This document shows positions 48,901 to 60,082 of a stretch of DNA of 64,000 nt, in pieces. The stretch is from contig CM033394.1 in NCBI GenBank assembly GCA_019426215.1, positions 20,790,195 to 20,854,194 of the forward strand. The letters run 5' to 3'. The notes under the pieces are model-generated. The model saw only the letters and a list, made by a program, of their open reading frames with translations, was not told where the DNA came from and did no database searches. Both the position numbers and the translations under genes were made by a program. The DNA comes from Buddleja alternifolia (lineage: Eukaryota > Streptophyta > Magnoliopsida > Lamiales > Scrophulariaceae). The first letter of the stretch is position 1. Every line of letters starts with the position of its first letter.

Positions 48901-49362
48901 TTTATCCCTCAATGAGAACGAAAAGAGTCTCATTCTAATGGCATCATCGGTCACTCCATTTTGTCGAAATGTGCTCAAATAGCTAAGGAACTTGGTAATG
49001 TGAGCATGTGGTGACTCATCCGCCGTACCCCGATATTGTTCATTGGAAATGAGTTGAAGAATAGCCGGTGATATTGTAAAATTGTTTGCTTCTACCGTGG
49101 GTAGTACGATAGCACCAGCGGCTCCATGAACAGTGGGTTGCATATAATCACGTAAAGGACGGGGAGCTTGCTCTTGTCTTTGTGCTAAAGTGGCAGCAAC
49201 AGCGGCTTGAATCAAGGCTTGAATTCCCGGGTCCTCTAAATTAACGGGATTGTTCCCTTCCATTGCCTCAAATTGCTGGCTTTGTGCTCGTCTTCTTCTA
49301 TTGAAAGTGCGCTCGATCTCGGAATCCAAATCTTCAAGGTTTCCTTGAGATGTGCGGGTCAT
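45931..49362 (-). CDS. Athila gag-protease-RT
   Basis: 1143 codons, ATG at 49362. About 110-250 is the retrotransposon gag domain ([18 protein letters not shown]). Residues 323-335 are a CX2CX3HX4C zinc knuckle. Residues 506-555 carry repeated RGTEPR-type peptides encoded by CCGCGG repeats. The protease motif is [11 protein letters not shown] at 683-693. RT begins near 950, with [11 protein letters not shown] (Asp 1067) and FMDDF (1129-1133). The frame then shifts near 45940, so the rest of RT is in the next ORF. It would give capsid and enzymes as one polyprotein in the cytoplasm. The element is otherwise well preserved, which fits its similar LTRs. Confidence 0.93.
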   Translation of the reverse strand: MTRTSQGNLEDLDSEIERTFNRRRRAQSQQFEAMEGNNPVNLEDPGIQALIQAAVAATLAQRQEQAPRPLRDYMQPTVHGAAGAIVLPTVEANNFTISPAILQLISNEQYRGTADESPHAHITKFLSYLSTFRQNGVTDDAIRMRLFSFSLRDKVRAWLDSLPTASIHTWDQMVEKFLSKYFPPGKTAAIKVEIQGFRQMEGESLYEALERFKELLRKCPHHGFAVWTQVTIFYQGLGPGLRTHLDAVAGGSLMNLPPQAAWEMINRMSENNYQWPTERVILPKKASGVYEVEASTSLANQVELLHKKLDAMNFSVNQVQTLCENCGGNHHITECQHGNQSYHSECVEDANYVQNSNRTQNDPFSEKYNPGWRNHPNFSWSNNNNVVKQPPGFQSHGDRPPFQRQGGFQPNTFHKQGSYQPQEKKPSFEELMLQYKKKNDERCHNLEINVRNIQTQLGQFASQLSGRTPGSLPSDTEKNPKEQVQAIALRSGKNVGAENLQKSDLNRGTEPRPEIPVSNFSEQNRGTEPRHTISDKQFSEQDRGTEPRHTTEPRSNAAAQLPVSDNGKSASRTAPEPVQPRPPFPLALKRGKLDAQFLKFVEMFKQLRINIPFADAILQMPSYAKFLKEILSNKRRLEEHATVALTEECSAILQNKLPPKLKDPGSFSIPCTIGSLTFSKVLCDLGASINLLPFSLFRKLGLGEPKPTTVSLQLADRSIKYPRGMVEDVLVKVDKFIFPVDFIVLDMEEDVEMPLILGRPFLNTGKALIDVANGKLILRVGEDQVTFNVYQAMRHPSTTPTCYAIDIVDHASVEYFQLHNDDDLLKTCLIGPMDKETDVEHLQEMLASLEANPPNKRSYRPRFEFLDRPLTTPPKQSIEEPPTLELKPLPSHLKYAFLDTSETLPVIISSSLTESMEEKLLRVLRTHKRAFGWKISDIKGISPAICMHKILMEDNYKTTIQPQRRLNPMMQEVVKKEVIKLLDSGIIYPISDSAWVSPTQVVPKKGGITVISNEKNELIPTRTVTGWRVCIDYRKLNDATRKDHFPLPFIDQMLERLAGHEFYYFLDGYSGYNQIAISPEDQEKTTFTCPYGTFAYRRMPFGLCNAPATFQRCMMAIFHDMVPNFIEIFMDDFSIFGSSFDFV
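47695..47860 (-). repeat. CCGCGG repeats inside the gag ORF
   Basis: Several copies of the motif GTGCCGCGGTTCAGTGCCGC or variants are read in frame as [28 protein letters not shown]. The same DNA motif occurs in the LTR (39327-39560) and at 43238-43590. Confidence 0.85.
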
Positions 49363-49429
49363 GCAATACTCAAAGAAGTCAACCTAACAATAGAATCAAA
49401 AGAACCAAAATTAAAACGTAAAAACAACA

Positions 49430-49590
49430 AACCAAAACGCAAAAACAGCAACTTTTAACATAAAAACAGCAACTCAAGATGTAAAAACAGCAAACCAAAA
49501 TAGCAAAAACAGCAACTTAAAACACAAAAACAGCAACTTTAGACGTAAAAACAGTAAATCAAAACGTAAAAACAGCAACTTAGTCTTAGA
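49430..49590 (-). repeat. 5'-leader minisatellite of Athila
   Basis: Seven to eight imperfect copies of AAAACAGCAACTTAAAACAC-type units lie between the primer site and gag, as at 12424-12690. Confidence 0.9.
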
Positions 49591-49627
49591 ATAGATAAGT
49601 GAATTACAATATTAAATAACGCAATTG

Positions 49628-49645
49628 TCCCCGGCAACGGCGCCA
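49628..49645 (-). other. Primer binding site for tRNA-Asp
   Basis: The plus strand reads TCCCCGGCAACGGCGCCA, 6 nt from the LTR at 49652. It matches the tRNA-Asp 3' end with CCA. It is not a tRNA gene, since no cloverleaf lies upstream. Confidence 0.93.
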
Positions 49646-49651
49646 AAAACT

Positions 49652-51023
49652 TGACACGCGAAATCCTAGCAAGTATACTAGGTCGTGCAAAGTAATAAAG
49701 TGGACTATTTAGCCCGGGGTGTATCGTCTCCACAGGGACAATTGGATTCAATGCTCGTAATTGCTATATTACCTATTTCTAAGCTAAATCAATTTATAAG
49801 ATGATAGGTATTTATACTACGAAAATAACTAAAGATAACTAAAATGATTATCAAGGTAATAAATCAAATGGGAAGAGGTGATTGGGTTATGATCCTACTA
49901 TGTTCTATTCTATGTTCATGAACTCTTAATTATCCGGATTTTTAGGACGCCCTTGTTATGGCGAAACCCCCTAACGTATTTATTATTCAATCTCTTGAAA
50001 TAACAAGCCTATACTAGTTAACAACTCCCTATATCTCTATATAGGTTCAAAAGAGTTCCTTGTTTACGAAGATCCTACATTCAATCGGGTCATCTTATCA
50101 CAAAAAGCCACACAACGCAATCGATTCTATCTCTAGTCAATTGTTACGTTATGATGTTTGATTTTTCGATCTCCCTTTATCTATCTCCTCTCGGTCTCAA
50201 GACAAAGCATTATATCAAACACATGGTGATCATTCATGTGAAAGCATTAAGCATAAAATCAAACATGTAACAAGAATGTAATAAATCCGGAAATTAATCA
50301 TTCATTAAACACAAAACATCACAAAGTATTTACATAAGCCAACCACAAAGATGCTTAGCTCATACTTATAATAACAAATGATTCAACAATTCTATAAGAC
50401 ATAGTTGATAAACTAATCAAAGAGAAAGAGTTGAATTACTCCCTATTACAAGGTGTGAATCCAAGCTTTTGATGATGAAAATGGCTCCTCAAGCTTCCTT
50501 GAGTCTTCCTATGGCTTCCCTATGTGTTTTTAGAACAAGTCTCCTTGTTTTCCAAGAGAAAAGTGTGTTATAAAGGAGGAAAACGGCGGACTTAAAATTA
50601 GGGCATCGGGCAAATCGGACCGCGACACACATTCTAAACCGACCGCGGCTCGGATGGCAAGCCGTGCCGCGGTTTGCCGAGGTCCAACAGGGTGCCGAAA
50701 GGTCATAACAGGGCCGCGGTGTTCTGGGCGCCGAAGGCCGCGGTCCTATCCGGGTTTCTCATGGCATTGTACCGCGACCGCGGTCTTGCGCCGGATTTAG
50801 TGCCGCGGTTCTGTGCCGCGGCCCAGAATGGCAGATTCATATTTTTCTTCGCTTTTCCTTCTCTTGTTCTGCCTTCTTATTCAATAATTGATCTATTTGA
50901 CTTACATCCCTACACACATGAAATTGAAACAAATCAAAGCACTATGCAGGATATTCATTACTAAATTATAACGAAAATACCTAAATCAAAGGGGTAAAAA
51001 ACTTGTAAAATGTGAACTTATCA
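49652..51023 (-). repeat. 5' LTR of Athila
   Basis: 1372 bp. Compared with the 3' LTR it lacks 28 bp near 50040, 13 bp near 50745 and one A near 51000, which together account for the 42-bp difference. Confidence 0.95.
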
Positions 51024-51080
51024 ACGCGAAAAATGCACGTCAAGCTATCCAGGAGGCAAACTAATAAGTGGGGTCATGGG

Positions 51081-51113
51081 TGACCTCATGATGAGGTCAT
51101 GGGCTAGCCCATG
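51081..51113. other. Two abutting perfect palindromes
   Basis: TGACCTCATGATGAGGTCA (51081-51099) and CATGGGCTAGCCCATG (51098-51113) share two bases. They lie in the terminal region of the Tat element. The function is unknown. Confidence 0.85.
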
Positions 51114-51548
51114 GGATGAAGGCCGATTTTTTAGGAGGGGAGGTGGCCGAAAATTTCCACTATTTCCTTGCTTTTTCTTCCACTTGTTGCCTTGTTTGAT
51201 AAAACTCCTCCCTTCCAACTCTTTATGCAAATAAGACTTTCCTTTTTCTTCCTTTCTTTCCAAGACTCTTCAATATCCCTTATTTTTATGAGAAAATTTA
51301 GGGAAGTTATATTTTCCCTTATCTTTCCAAGAGTCCTCCTTCCTCCTTTTTCATAGTCATTTTCGAAAATAAACCCCTTATTTTCATGGGGATATTTTAA
51401 TTTATTTTCTTGCTTTCTTTTCCTCATGAATTTCGAAAATTACTCCTTAATAAAATATGAGTATTTCCCAATAAAACTCTCATTTTTTCCTAATCCTCAT
51501 AGAATTTGAGGAAAAGTAATCTCCTTAAGACACCCATTAGCTTCCAAG

Positions 51549-51556
51549 TATAAATA
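51549..51556 (+). promoter_or_regulatory. TATA box for the antisense ORF of the Tat element
   Basis: TATAAATA in the context CCAAGTATAAATACTCCTCC, 200-230 bases upstream of the antisense ORF start on the same strand. Position and context fit a plant core promoter; activity is inferred. Confidence 0.5.
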
Positions 51557-51777
51557 CTCCTCCTTGATCTTCATTATTTAAAAACACCAGCTTTCTCCAC
51601 CTTAAATATTCGAAGATTCCAAGCCTTTTTTCTCCATAATTTTTGAAAATTACACATCATGCAAGACAACTCCTCCAATTCACCGGATAATATTTCTTGA
51701 TATTTCTTCACACATAATTCTAGGATTTTCATCGTTTTTCTTTTGTCTTCATATTTTCGTAAAAAATATATCTTTTC

Positions 51778-54700
51778 ATGCATCGGGTAGCTTATTAAGG
51801 TTGTCTTCTAGTGAAAAAATAGTAGAAGTGTCATCCAATGATAGCACAAACATTAGTTTTTCATCACCTCGTAAACAACTCAACTTGTCGGATGATGAGA
51901 CTTCTGACGATGAGGCTTCTCTTGTAGTAAGAGAAGAACAAATTTGTTTGGAAAGGCTCAAAAAAGATGAGGGCTTTCCATCATATGAGGTATACTCCTC
52001 CCGTTTTTCTATATCTAATGCTAAAAAATTAACAGAGAAGTTACGTCTTCCTCCAGGATATGAAATAGCCGCCCCATCTCCTCATGATCGGCCAAACACG
52101 CCCCTGACACGCTTGAGGCTAACGTGCTTTTATAGCAAGTGCACTAGTCATGTGTAGTAATAAGTGGACGGTAAGTCTGGGTTGTCAAACCTCAAGGACT
52201 AGTTATTTAGTTTATGATTTTCGATAACAAAAGGAATTAAAATAGAGATTTAACTAAGCAAGAAGGTTGAAGAACTAAAACGAGAGTATAGAGGGATTAT
52301 GCTTCCAAGGTGGATGGGTGACTAAGGCTCATGTTTGGGCACATGTTGCGTATTGTTATCCTAAGATCATTACCAATTCATTAGACATACATTGCTATGG
52401 TGAAAGCTCTTAAGGTAAAGAATAACCGATGTCTCGTGATAGACTCCTACACTTAATTGGTGGTTTCCTAAGTATGTCTACCAGGAAATCTAACCACTAA
52501 GTCTGCATTAAAAATCTAGAGCTTACTCGATTAAAATTGAACGACTTCACCCGGGAGTTTTTACCTATGTCTAGGGCAACTCCTATTTGGTTCAGTGATG
52601 TTGTGAAATTTTTGCAGCCTAAGACAATTTTCTCTCGAATAATTCACCTAGGCATGATATCAAACACATGGTGATCAAGCATATGTAAGACATTCAACCA
52701 CAAAATCACAACACATAGCAATATACGAATTAAAACGGAAAACGATCTTATTATCACAATACTAACAACATGGCCTTCTCATGGCCCTAGTTCAATAATT
52801 TATCTCATAAAATGCATAAGGAAAAAGCTAAGCATAAGATACATGTTCATAGACAAAGATGAATCTAAAGCTAAGAAACTCCCTATGTTAGATTGATGAT
52901 CGAACTTTTAATTGGAGGCTTGAATCTCTTCTTTCCCTTCTCTTTTGCTCTTCCAAAGTGATGAAAAGTGAGGTCCCAATCCTAAGAAATCCCCAAAATT
53001 CACTTAGAATTCGAACCCCCCCTTCTTTCCTTTCATTTTTGGCCTTTATACATTCAAAACAGCTGTATCGGCGCCAAAGCGTGACCCAAATGGCGCCTAG
53101 GCGTGGTCCAGGTTGCCTAAGTGGCTTGAAGAACAAGTTTCATGGTGCCTAGGCGTGAGAAAGTGGCGCCTGGGTGCCACAGTTCGAACTCTGAACCGTT
53201 TTCCTGCTTTTCTGCGCAGCAATCGTGTTTGCTTCATAACAATTTCCACAGACCTCAGATTTGAATGATTAAAGTTTCCACGTGAATATGATACATACTT
53301 CTATAACTTTCTAGAAGGAAACTTCATCAAATTCGGTCTTTAAACAAACAGAAATTGCGCTCAAACGTGGAAGGTGCGGTGAATGTGGTGCCCAAGCGTG
53401 GGGAAATGGCGCCTAGGCCCCTTCTGCGTATCTCCAACTTATTTTATGCTTGTTTGGGCACCCAGGCATGATTATGGCTGTGCTTGGGCATGTAAGTGTG
53501 AAGCATCTTGGCCTGAACTTGTTTTAATACGTCATTTTTTCGCCCTTTCTTCGACGGTATCCACTTAAGGCATGAAATCACTTAACACACGGATTAAACG
53601 CAAATGTGGCAAGATTTAGGCGATAAATGAATCTAAAATATAAACAGAATGAGCTTAAAAACATGTAAAAATGACTCTTATCACCCCCTAAGGGATCCCT
53701 TGCTTTTTTGTGGCTCAAATCGAGGCTGGTTTGCGTTTCCCCATACGCTCCTTTTATGTTGATGTATCAAACCAATATCAGGTATCCTTGTGTTAGCTAT
53801 GTCCAAACTCTTTTAGCCTTATGTCAGCCTTCTTTATGGTGCCCTCTTTTTGGGGTGAGGTCCCCTCAGCAAATAAATTTTATTCCTTTTTCCAACTCAA
53901 GAAATTAGAAAAAGGGGTCTTTTACTTTACTGCGAGAGTTGGGGTGCACTTTTTGACACATAATTTTAAAACTCTTGGTGATTGGCGACACCATTAATTG
54001 TTTGTTTCTTCGCCTTCCACCAGGTCAGTTCCTAGTACTTGAGTTGAGGAGAGTCCCAAATACCCCCGATTTTCTCCCAAGGATCAGCCTCCTTCCCATC
54101 AGCGTATGTTGAGTAGGTCGAATGAGCAAGTTTACGGCATCAAGAATTTGATTGACGAGAGTTTGCTAAGACATTTTCACTTGAGTCACATGCACACTTC
54201 GTTGGGGGATAATTTAGGTATATCATCAGCTTCCTACGAGCTTTCCTTATGCATGCATATAAGCTTTTCATCAGTTATTCGTTTTGTTATCGTTTGCCTC
54301 TGTTTTAACTTTGATTGTCTTCTTTGCCAGGTGCCAGCATGTTTAGGGCCCTCTTGAAGAATAAGGCCGGGCTATCTCCTCCTGGTAAGAGTGCCAATGG
54401 GGGACTTCTTAGATCGAACTCAAAGAAGAGAACTTTTGACACACCTCCAATTTTACTTGATGAACCAGCTGCTAGGCAAGAGGATGGGAGAGACAAGTAC
54501 AAATGCCTTAGGAAGACAAAAAAGAGCCTCCCCATGAATGCTGACGGGCAAGGTCCTGAGCACCAGCCTCCCTCCCAGCCATCCCACGAGCTATCCGGTG
54601 CGAGAGCTTCTGATACTTTGACATCTCTTTTCTGGAGGGCTCGTGGTCATTCTTCTCGAGACAAGGTTCCCTCCACTTCACTTTTCCTTGGTGGGACACA

Positions 54701-55670
54701 GATGGCTTGTGATCAGTTACTGGGTTTTGCTTCGTCAAAAGACCGTCAATATATGGCCGACCTTTTTGCCTCCGCCTTTATGGAGGAATTTGCCTTCACA
54801 ATATTGAAGGTATATATTCCTGGCTTTTCCTCCTTCTTTTTAGGTCGTTTCCTTCAATGCCTTCTTCACCACCTAGCTTTAAATTTTCTTTTATGTTTCA
54901 TTGTCAGGCGAGCATGCTTAGTGGTGATGCTAGTGCCAGGCTTCGTCATAAGGTAGCCAAGCAAAATGCTAGCTTAAAAGAACAACTTTTTATCAAGTCA
55001 AAGGAATTAGTTTAAGAAAGAACTTATCTAGTGAGCTAGAGCACCTAAGGAAATATTTTGCAAAGTCCCGAGCTAATCATGCTGAGGAAGTATAGAAAGA
55101 GCGTTAGGCGGCTCATCAGGAGGCCACTGAGGGCTTTGCCCATTTTTCCACCGGGCAAGCGCTCTTAGAGGCTTATTATCAGCGCAACAAAGAAGAGTAT
55201 CTAAAGTCCAATGAATTTTTTGAAATGTTGCTGAATTCAGATCTCCCATACTATCGCCATGGTTTTCGTTCTTGCCTTAAGCAATTTGTGGAGGTTGGAA
55301 TTTTACTCTAGACTCAGATTTTTTGTTCCTTAAGGAACCAGCGGGGTTAGAAGATGCTCCTCTTCTTGGCAAGGAAGCTCCTGAGTATACACTGCTTACT
55401 AGGCAGCCCATTGAGATTCCAGCTAAGGAGATAGCTAATGAGACTACCAATAAAATTGCTGGCACGACAAGTGATGATTTTGCTGAGAAGCTCGTCGTTG
55501 AGACAACTGATGAGGCTCTTGATGAGACTGTCGACGAGATCACTGATGAGAAACCTGTCAGAGCCCCAGATGATGTTATTGCGGGTCACCAGCCCAACCC
55601 TAAGTCCTTCTTCGAGACTACAGGCGAACTGGATGTCTGCGAGGAGCCTGGTTTTCCCTCCTTGATTTAG
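51778..55670 (+). pseudogene. Antisense extra ORF of the Tat element, spliced, interrupted by a solo LTR
   Basis: Plus-strand blocks in order are: N-terminal part 51778-52104 (SSSEKIVEVSSNDSTN, then LPPGYEIAAPSPHDRPN); after the solo LTR, a central part about 53690-54010 with frame changes (SLAFLWLKSR); an exon to a donor at 54218; intron 54218-54330; exon 54331-54809 (MFRALLKNKAGLSPPGK); intron 54810-54907; a coiled-coil part from 54908 (ASMLSGDASARLRHKVAKQN); and an acidic C-terminus to 55670 (DEALDETVDEITDE). The first intron joins DNL to GASMF in frame. Extra ORFs in antisense orientation are known in the Tat lineage; their function is not. Frameshifts and stops show that this copy is inactive. 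Confidence 0.75.
52105..53683 (-). mobile_element. Solo LTR, Athila-related subfamily B
   Basis: TGACACGC at 52105 to CTCTTATCA at 53683, 1579 bp. Flanks GCCCC (52100-52104) and CCCCC (53684-53688) match at 4 of 5. It is homologous to 1-1607. GGCGCC/TAGGCGTGG palindromes lie at 53068-53180 and 53385-53490. Strand is inferred as for 1-1607. It interrupts the antisense ORF of the Tat element. Confidence 0.85.
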
Positions 55671-55949
55671 ATTGTTTAGATAGCTTCTTTCTTTTTCCTG
55701 CATTTTGTTTTTCCTGCAAGTACTTTGTTTTTGTGTTCACCTTTCATGACAGATATGTTAGTTTTTGTATCATGCTTACTTTTGGGGCATGAGCTTTCCC
55801 GTTATTTGAAGTAATAAAAGTTATTTGCTTTTTCATTCAACATACGACATTGATAAAGGGTGTACCTACGATGATCACATATATATATGTTTTTCATAGA
55901 AGATGTAATACATAAGCATAAGTTTATTCATAAGATATACATGTCATGC
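55671..55949. other. Short spacer after the antisense ORF
   Basis: AT-rich, includes AATAAAAG at about 55813, which could serve as a poly(A) signal for the antisense transcript. No gene. Confidence 0.4.
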
Positions 55950-56234
55950 TGCCTAGGTCTTATGATGCCTTTAGGGCTTACACAGCCTAGGGCTTTTTAT
56001 TTAGGGTGCCGAGGTCTTACGATGACTTTAGGGCTTACACAGCCTGAGGCTTTTTAGTTAAGGTGCCGAGGTCTTATGATGCCTTTAGGGCTTACACAGC
56101 CTTGGGATTTTTAGTTAGGGTACCGAGGTCTTACGATGACTTTAGGGCTTACACAGCCTAGGGCTTTTTAGTTAGGGTGCCGAGGTCTTACGATGCCTTT
56201 AGGTCTTACATAGCCTATTGCTTTTTATTTGCGA
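55950..56234. repeat. 57-bp tandem array, five copies, Tat 3' region
   Basis: Units begin TGCCGAGGTCTTACGATG and end TTTTTAGTTAGGG, with a few substitutions per copy. The array lies between the end of integrase (minus strand) and the antisense ORF (plus strand). Confidence 0.93.
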
Positions 56235-56439
56235 TATACTTTAGCTATATAATGAGCATAGTAATATGAGGATGAATGAAATTCATTTATTTCACATTTA
56301 TTGAACACGCATTTTGAACATGAACATGATATTTTTGTCATGAGGATAGTAGTAAATCATAAGACTACTTCTAGATGCTTTCAAGCATTTAATTTAGAAA
56401 AGCAATAAACGTACGAACTTCATACGGATAATCCTTTCT

Positions 56440-56519
56440 TCAAATGTAGAATTTTCTCAAGTTGTGCACATTCCACGTCCTAGATAGTTTCCGGCCTCCT
56501 ACATCTTCAAGCATATATG
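56440..56519 (-). pseudogene. Tat integrase C-terminal end, cut off by a solo LTR
   Basis: The minus strand reads LEDVGGRKLSRTWNVHN and soon a stop (TGA near 56440). This is the usual end of Tat integrase and continues the frame that stops at 58303 beside the solo LTR. Confidence 0.8.
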
Positions 56520-58302
56520 TGTTAGGATTATGCCCTCAGATGCCAAAGAGGATTGAATGTATAGGGCATATATCTTGTATTGAACTTAAACTCTTCTTAA
56601 ATAAAAGGCATTATTGAGTTTTCACTTAATTCTTATCTGCATCTATAAGTTGTGTGAAACGTTTTGTCCATGTTTTCAGTGCGATCCCTCTACTTCCTAT
56701 GGGATAGGAAGATTGGCACTAGAGAGATCGATCTTGATTACTAAAATAAGTTTGCAAGTAATATGAAGTCTTTAATGGACAAATAAAGACTTCGAATACT
56801 TGTACAATCTTAGCTCCGACATGGGAGTGCCTGTCTAGTACCATGGGATGATAGGAGATTAAGATTGTAGACACGTCAGTGGAACTGCTATGTTCGAACA
56901 AGACTCGCATTGGTTCTATCACATGAGTTTTCACTCTGTGACTGTCAATGACGGAACTGATTATGCGTAATAGGTATATGTGAACCTTTGACCTGAAGTA
57001 TCGTGCTGAAGATGCACTTGTGACGTCAAGTCTTTCACTAGAGTAGTTACACCCAATTCACCCTTTGGTGGGGTCAATCTCGAAATGCAGACTTGATGGG
57101 CAAGTGGTAATCTTAGTAGATATCTAATATGAGATTTGTTCTCTCATAAGTGAATGAGTATGTACCCTATGTAATTATAGATAAATAGAGATCAAAGCCT
57201 TTGGCCAAAGCAAACGAGACGATTGTGCTTGGCACTAAATCGATCTCAATAATCTCATATTTATTATGATTTATACATATGGTCAAGTTCAGAGAGTTTG
57301 ACATAACCATGACTCTCACTTGACCGGGGAACGTGAACAAAGGGTTTATACATATACGGTATTTACGATTGGAAGGTTTCGGAATGATCTTATCATTCGT
57401 TTTCGTTTGGGCTATGAAGTGGGCCACGTGACTAGCTAGATGTTACCCACTTCCTTTGGTTTCCTCTCATTGCCAAACGAAATGAACCTAAAGAGTCGCG
57501 CTAAAGGATTGACAAAAAAAAAATGGAGAAGAAGGAATTTCTATTATTTCTTCTGGGAGTTTTAATTTATTGGATAAACTAAATAATTAATTATTCATTA
57601 GATGAAATAATTAATTATATTGATAAGATTAATTATTAATTAATTTCCTTGTGAAATATATTAATGAATTAATTTATCTAATTAATTTGGTTATTTAATT
57701 AATTAATTTATTTATTGGATATAATAAATTGTTAATTGAAATAAGAAATTAATCAAACAAAAAAAATCCCGGGGCTAAATATGGAGTCCAATTGGACGCC
57801 TACTAGGCCTTAATGTGGCGTCTTTGAGAGACCACATATTAGGGCTCTTTTGTTTTGACTTGTTCAATAAGTCATGAGGTATATAAAGACTTTTTGACTT
57901 AGAACAAGTAAGAAGAAGAATACGCAACTCTCATAACTCTCAAAAGAAAGAAAAATATTCCTCCCCTCCTCTATACCTAGCCGTCGACCATAGAGAAAGA
58001 AGAAAGGGGATTTTTCATTTGTTGATCCATGCGTGACGATTTACAGACGACGTATTTTCGTTGTTCGGATCAAGTTCAAGTTTGAAGAATCAAATCAAAG
58101 GATTGAAGATTTGGAAGCTTCAATATTTTGAGTTTGGAGAAGAAGAAATTTTTCTCCATCATCATATTCATATTAACGAGTAAGTTTTATTCGTTATACG
58201 CTTTTAGATTCAATTATGCGAATTAGAGTACCAATTGGGTTTTTGTTTTAATTTTTGAAATCTCTTCCACTGCGTTTATGCTTTTTCGAACGAAACCCAA
58301 CA
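56520..58302 (+). mobile_element. Solo LTR (TGTTAGG...CCCAACA), 1783 bp
   Basis: It starts TGTTAGGATTATGCC and ends CCCAACA. Flanks ATATG (56515-56519) and GTATG (58303-58307) match at 4 of 5. A TATA box TATATAAAG lies at 57880-57888. It is related to 1608-2951. No internal region is present, so superfamily (perhaps Copia) is not settled. It splits the integrase of the Tat element. Confidence 0.85.
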
Positions 58303-59281
58303 GTATGCATCTCCACTCAGCACCCGCACCACTTTGTAAGGACCCTCCCATTTGGGTCCCAGCTTTCCGATCGGCTTTAGCACATCAGCACTCCTGAGGA
58401 CTAGATCCCCCACTTGAAATTCTCTAGCTACCACATTTCAATTGTAAGCAGTTGCCTCTCTTTGTTTGTACTTCGTCATTCTCAAGTAGGCCATGCTCCT
58501 AGTTTCTTCAATAACGTCGAGGCTTTCCCTCATCAATTCTTCATTTTTCTCAGCATCAAAGTACTTTGCCCTGTAGGACATCATGTTGACTTCGGCTGGT
58601 ATAACAGCCTCAGCTCCATATACCAGGCTAAAGGGGGTTTCCCCAGCAGTGCTGCGGGGAGTGGTTCGGTAAGACCATAACACACTTGGGAGCTCTTTAC
58701 CCACGAGCTTCCACTTTTCTGCAGCCGCGTCTTAAGACCTTGCACGATGATCTTGTTAATCACCTCCACTTGTCCATTACACTGTGGGTGGCCCACAGCG
58801 GTGAACTGTTGCTTTATAGCCATCTCCATGCACCAGTCCTGTATTTTGGCGCCTTGAAATCGCCTTCCGTTGTCAGATATTATCTCGCGAGGTACCCCAA
58901 ACCTAAAGAGTATAGCCTTCTTTAAGAATTTGATAACCTCACTCTCCCTTATCCTAGCTAGCGGTTCCACCTCAATCCATTTGCTAAAATATTCCACTGC
59001 CACCAGCAGAAACTTCTTTTGTCTGACGGTAGTGGGAAGGGCCCCACTATGTCCATCCCCAATTTGGCAAAGGGGTAAGGTGAGCTCATGGCTCCCATCG
59101 CTCCGGCTGGCTGGTGATATAAGGTTGCATGCACTTGGCATTGCTCACACCTCCTCACTAAGAACTTAGCATCTTCCATCATCATGGGCCAATAGTAGCC
59201 AGCCCTAAGAGCTCTTCCTTGGATGGTGGATGCACCCGTATGGTCACCACACAAACCTTGATGTACGTCTTTTAGAACTCT
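58303..59281 (-). pseudogene. Tat integrase, disabled
   Basis: The zinc-finger part (CGDHTGASTIQGRALRAGYYWP, cut here, and CEQCQ) lies at about 59254-59150, then GMDIVGPFPLPS (first Asp), IISDNGRRFQG (second Asp) and GQVEVINKI (Glu). The C-terminal part has SYRTTPRSTAGETPF and a GPY-type motif near 58340 (KWEGPY in minus-strand reading). Frameshifts near 59000 and 58700 and a TGA near 58439 break it. Confidence 0.85.
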
Positions 59282-60079
59282 TCACCGTTCCTCTCTCGAG
59301 AGGCATCTCAGAAACGGGTGAGTGAAAGATCTTTTATATAAAGTTCCCTCGATTATGGTAAATCGGAGCGCTTGCCTTTGAATCCTCAAGGCCTCCTTCT
59401 TGTCCTTCGACAATCGCCCCTGTAGTATATAGGATACTAAGGGTGCTCTCCAGTCGTCTGACTCTAAGGTTATGTAATTTACCTCCTCTCCTGCCATGGA
59501 ACTCGGCATGGCTTTGATGGTAATTTGCCGAGTGTGGCAACTAGCCAATACACTAGCTAGCCGTGCTAGGTAGTCGGCTTTTTCATTCTCCATACGAGGT
59601 ATCTGCTTTGTCTCGAAAGTCTTTAATTGGTCTTTCAAATCTCCAATTTTCTTCAGGTTCTCCATCATCCTTCCTTATTTGGCCTCGTATTGACCGTTGA
59701 CTTGGCAAACCACCAATTGTGAGTCTGAGTGGACTACCAGGTGTTTTGCTCCCACCTTTAACGCCATCTTGATCCCTTCGGTCAGGGATTCGTATTTCGC
59801 CTCATTGTTAGAAGCACAACAATTAAACTTCATGGCATACTCCTGGTCATCTCCTTTAGGGGTCGTCAATACTACTCCGGCCCCACTTCCCGTCGAGGTA
59901 GCTGAACCATCAACATGGAGCAACCAGACCTTTTTGTCATCCTGGGAAGAGGGTACTTCTGCTATGAAATCAGCTAGCGCTTGAGCCTTGATGGCGGGAC
60001 GTGGAGCATAGGTGATGTCGAACTCACTGAGCTCCACAGCCCACTTGATCATCCTTCCCGATGCCTCGGGATGCCCCAA
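59282..60079 (-). pseudogene. Tat-type second RNase H (archaeal-like), frame-interrupted
   Basis: LHVDGSATSTGSGAGVVL, NNEAKYESLTEGIKMAL and VHSDSQLVVCQVNGQYEAK give the D-E-D residues of RNase H, after a LADFIAE linker. A TAA (near 59675) separates it from the C-terminal part (ETKQIPRMENEKADYLARLAS). This extra domain, next to a normal RNase H, identifies the Tat lineage. Confidence 0.9.
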
Positions 60080-60082
60080 TAT

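Larger units (their letters stand above)
38338..51023 (-). mobile_element. Full-length Athila-lineage Ty3/Gypsy retrotransposon
   Basis: The element is 12.7 kb with LTRs at 38338-39751 and 49652-51023 and 5-bp duplications ACGCG at 38333-38337 and 51024-51028. The tRNA-Asp primer site, gag-pol, integrase and a third ORF all run leftwards. LTR size, primer type, the third ORF and the [10 protein letters not shown] motif place it in Athila. The LTRs differ by about nine substitutions (by eye) plus deletions, so insertion is recent. Two frameshifts in pol mean that this copy needs help to move. Confidence 0.95.
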
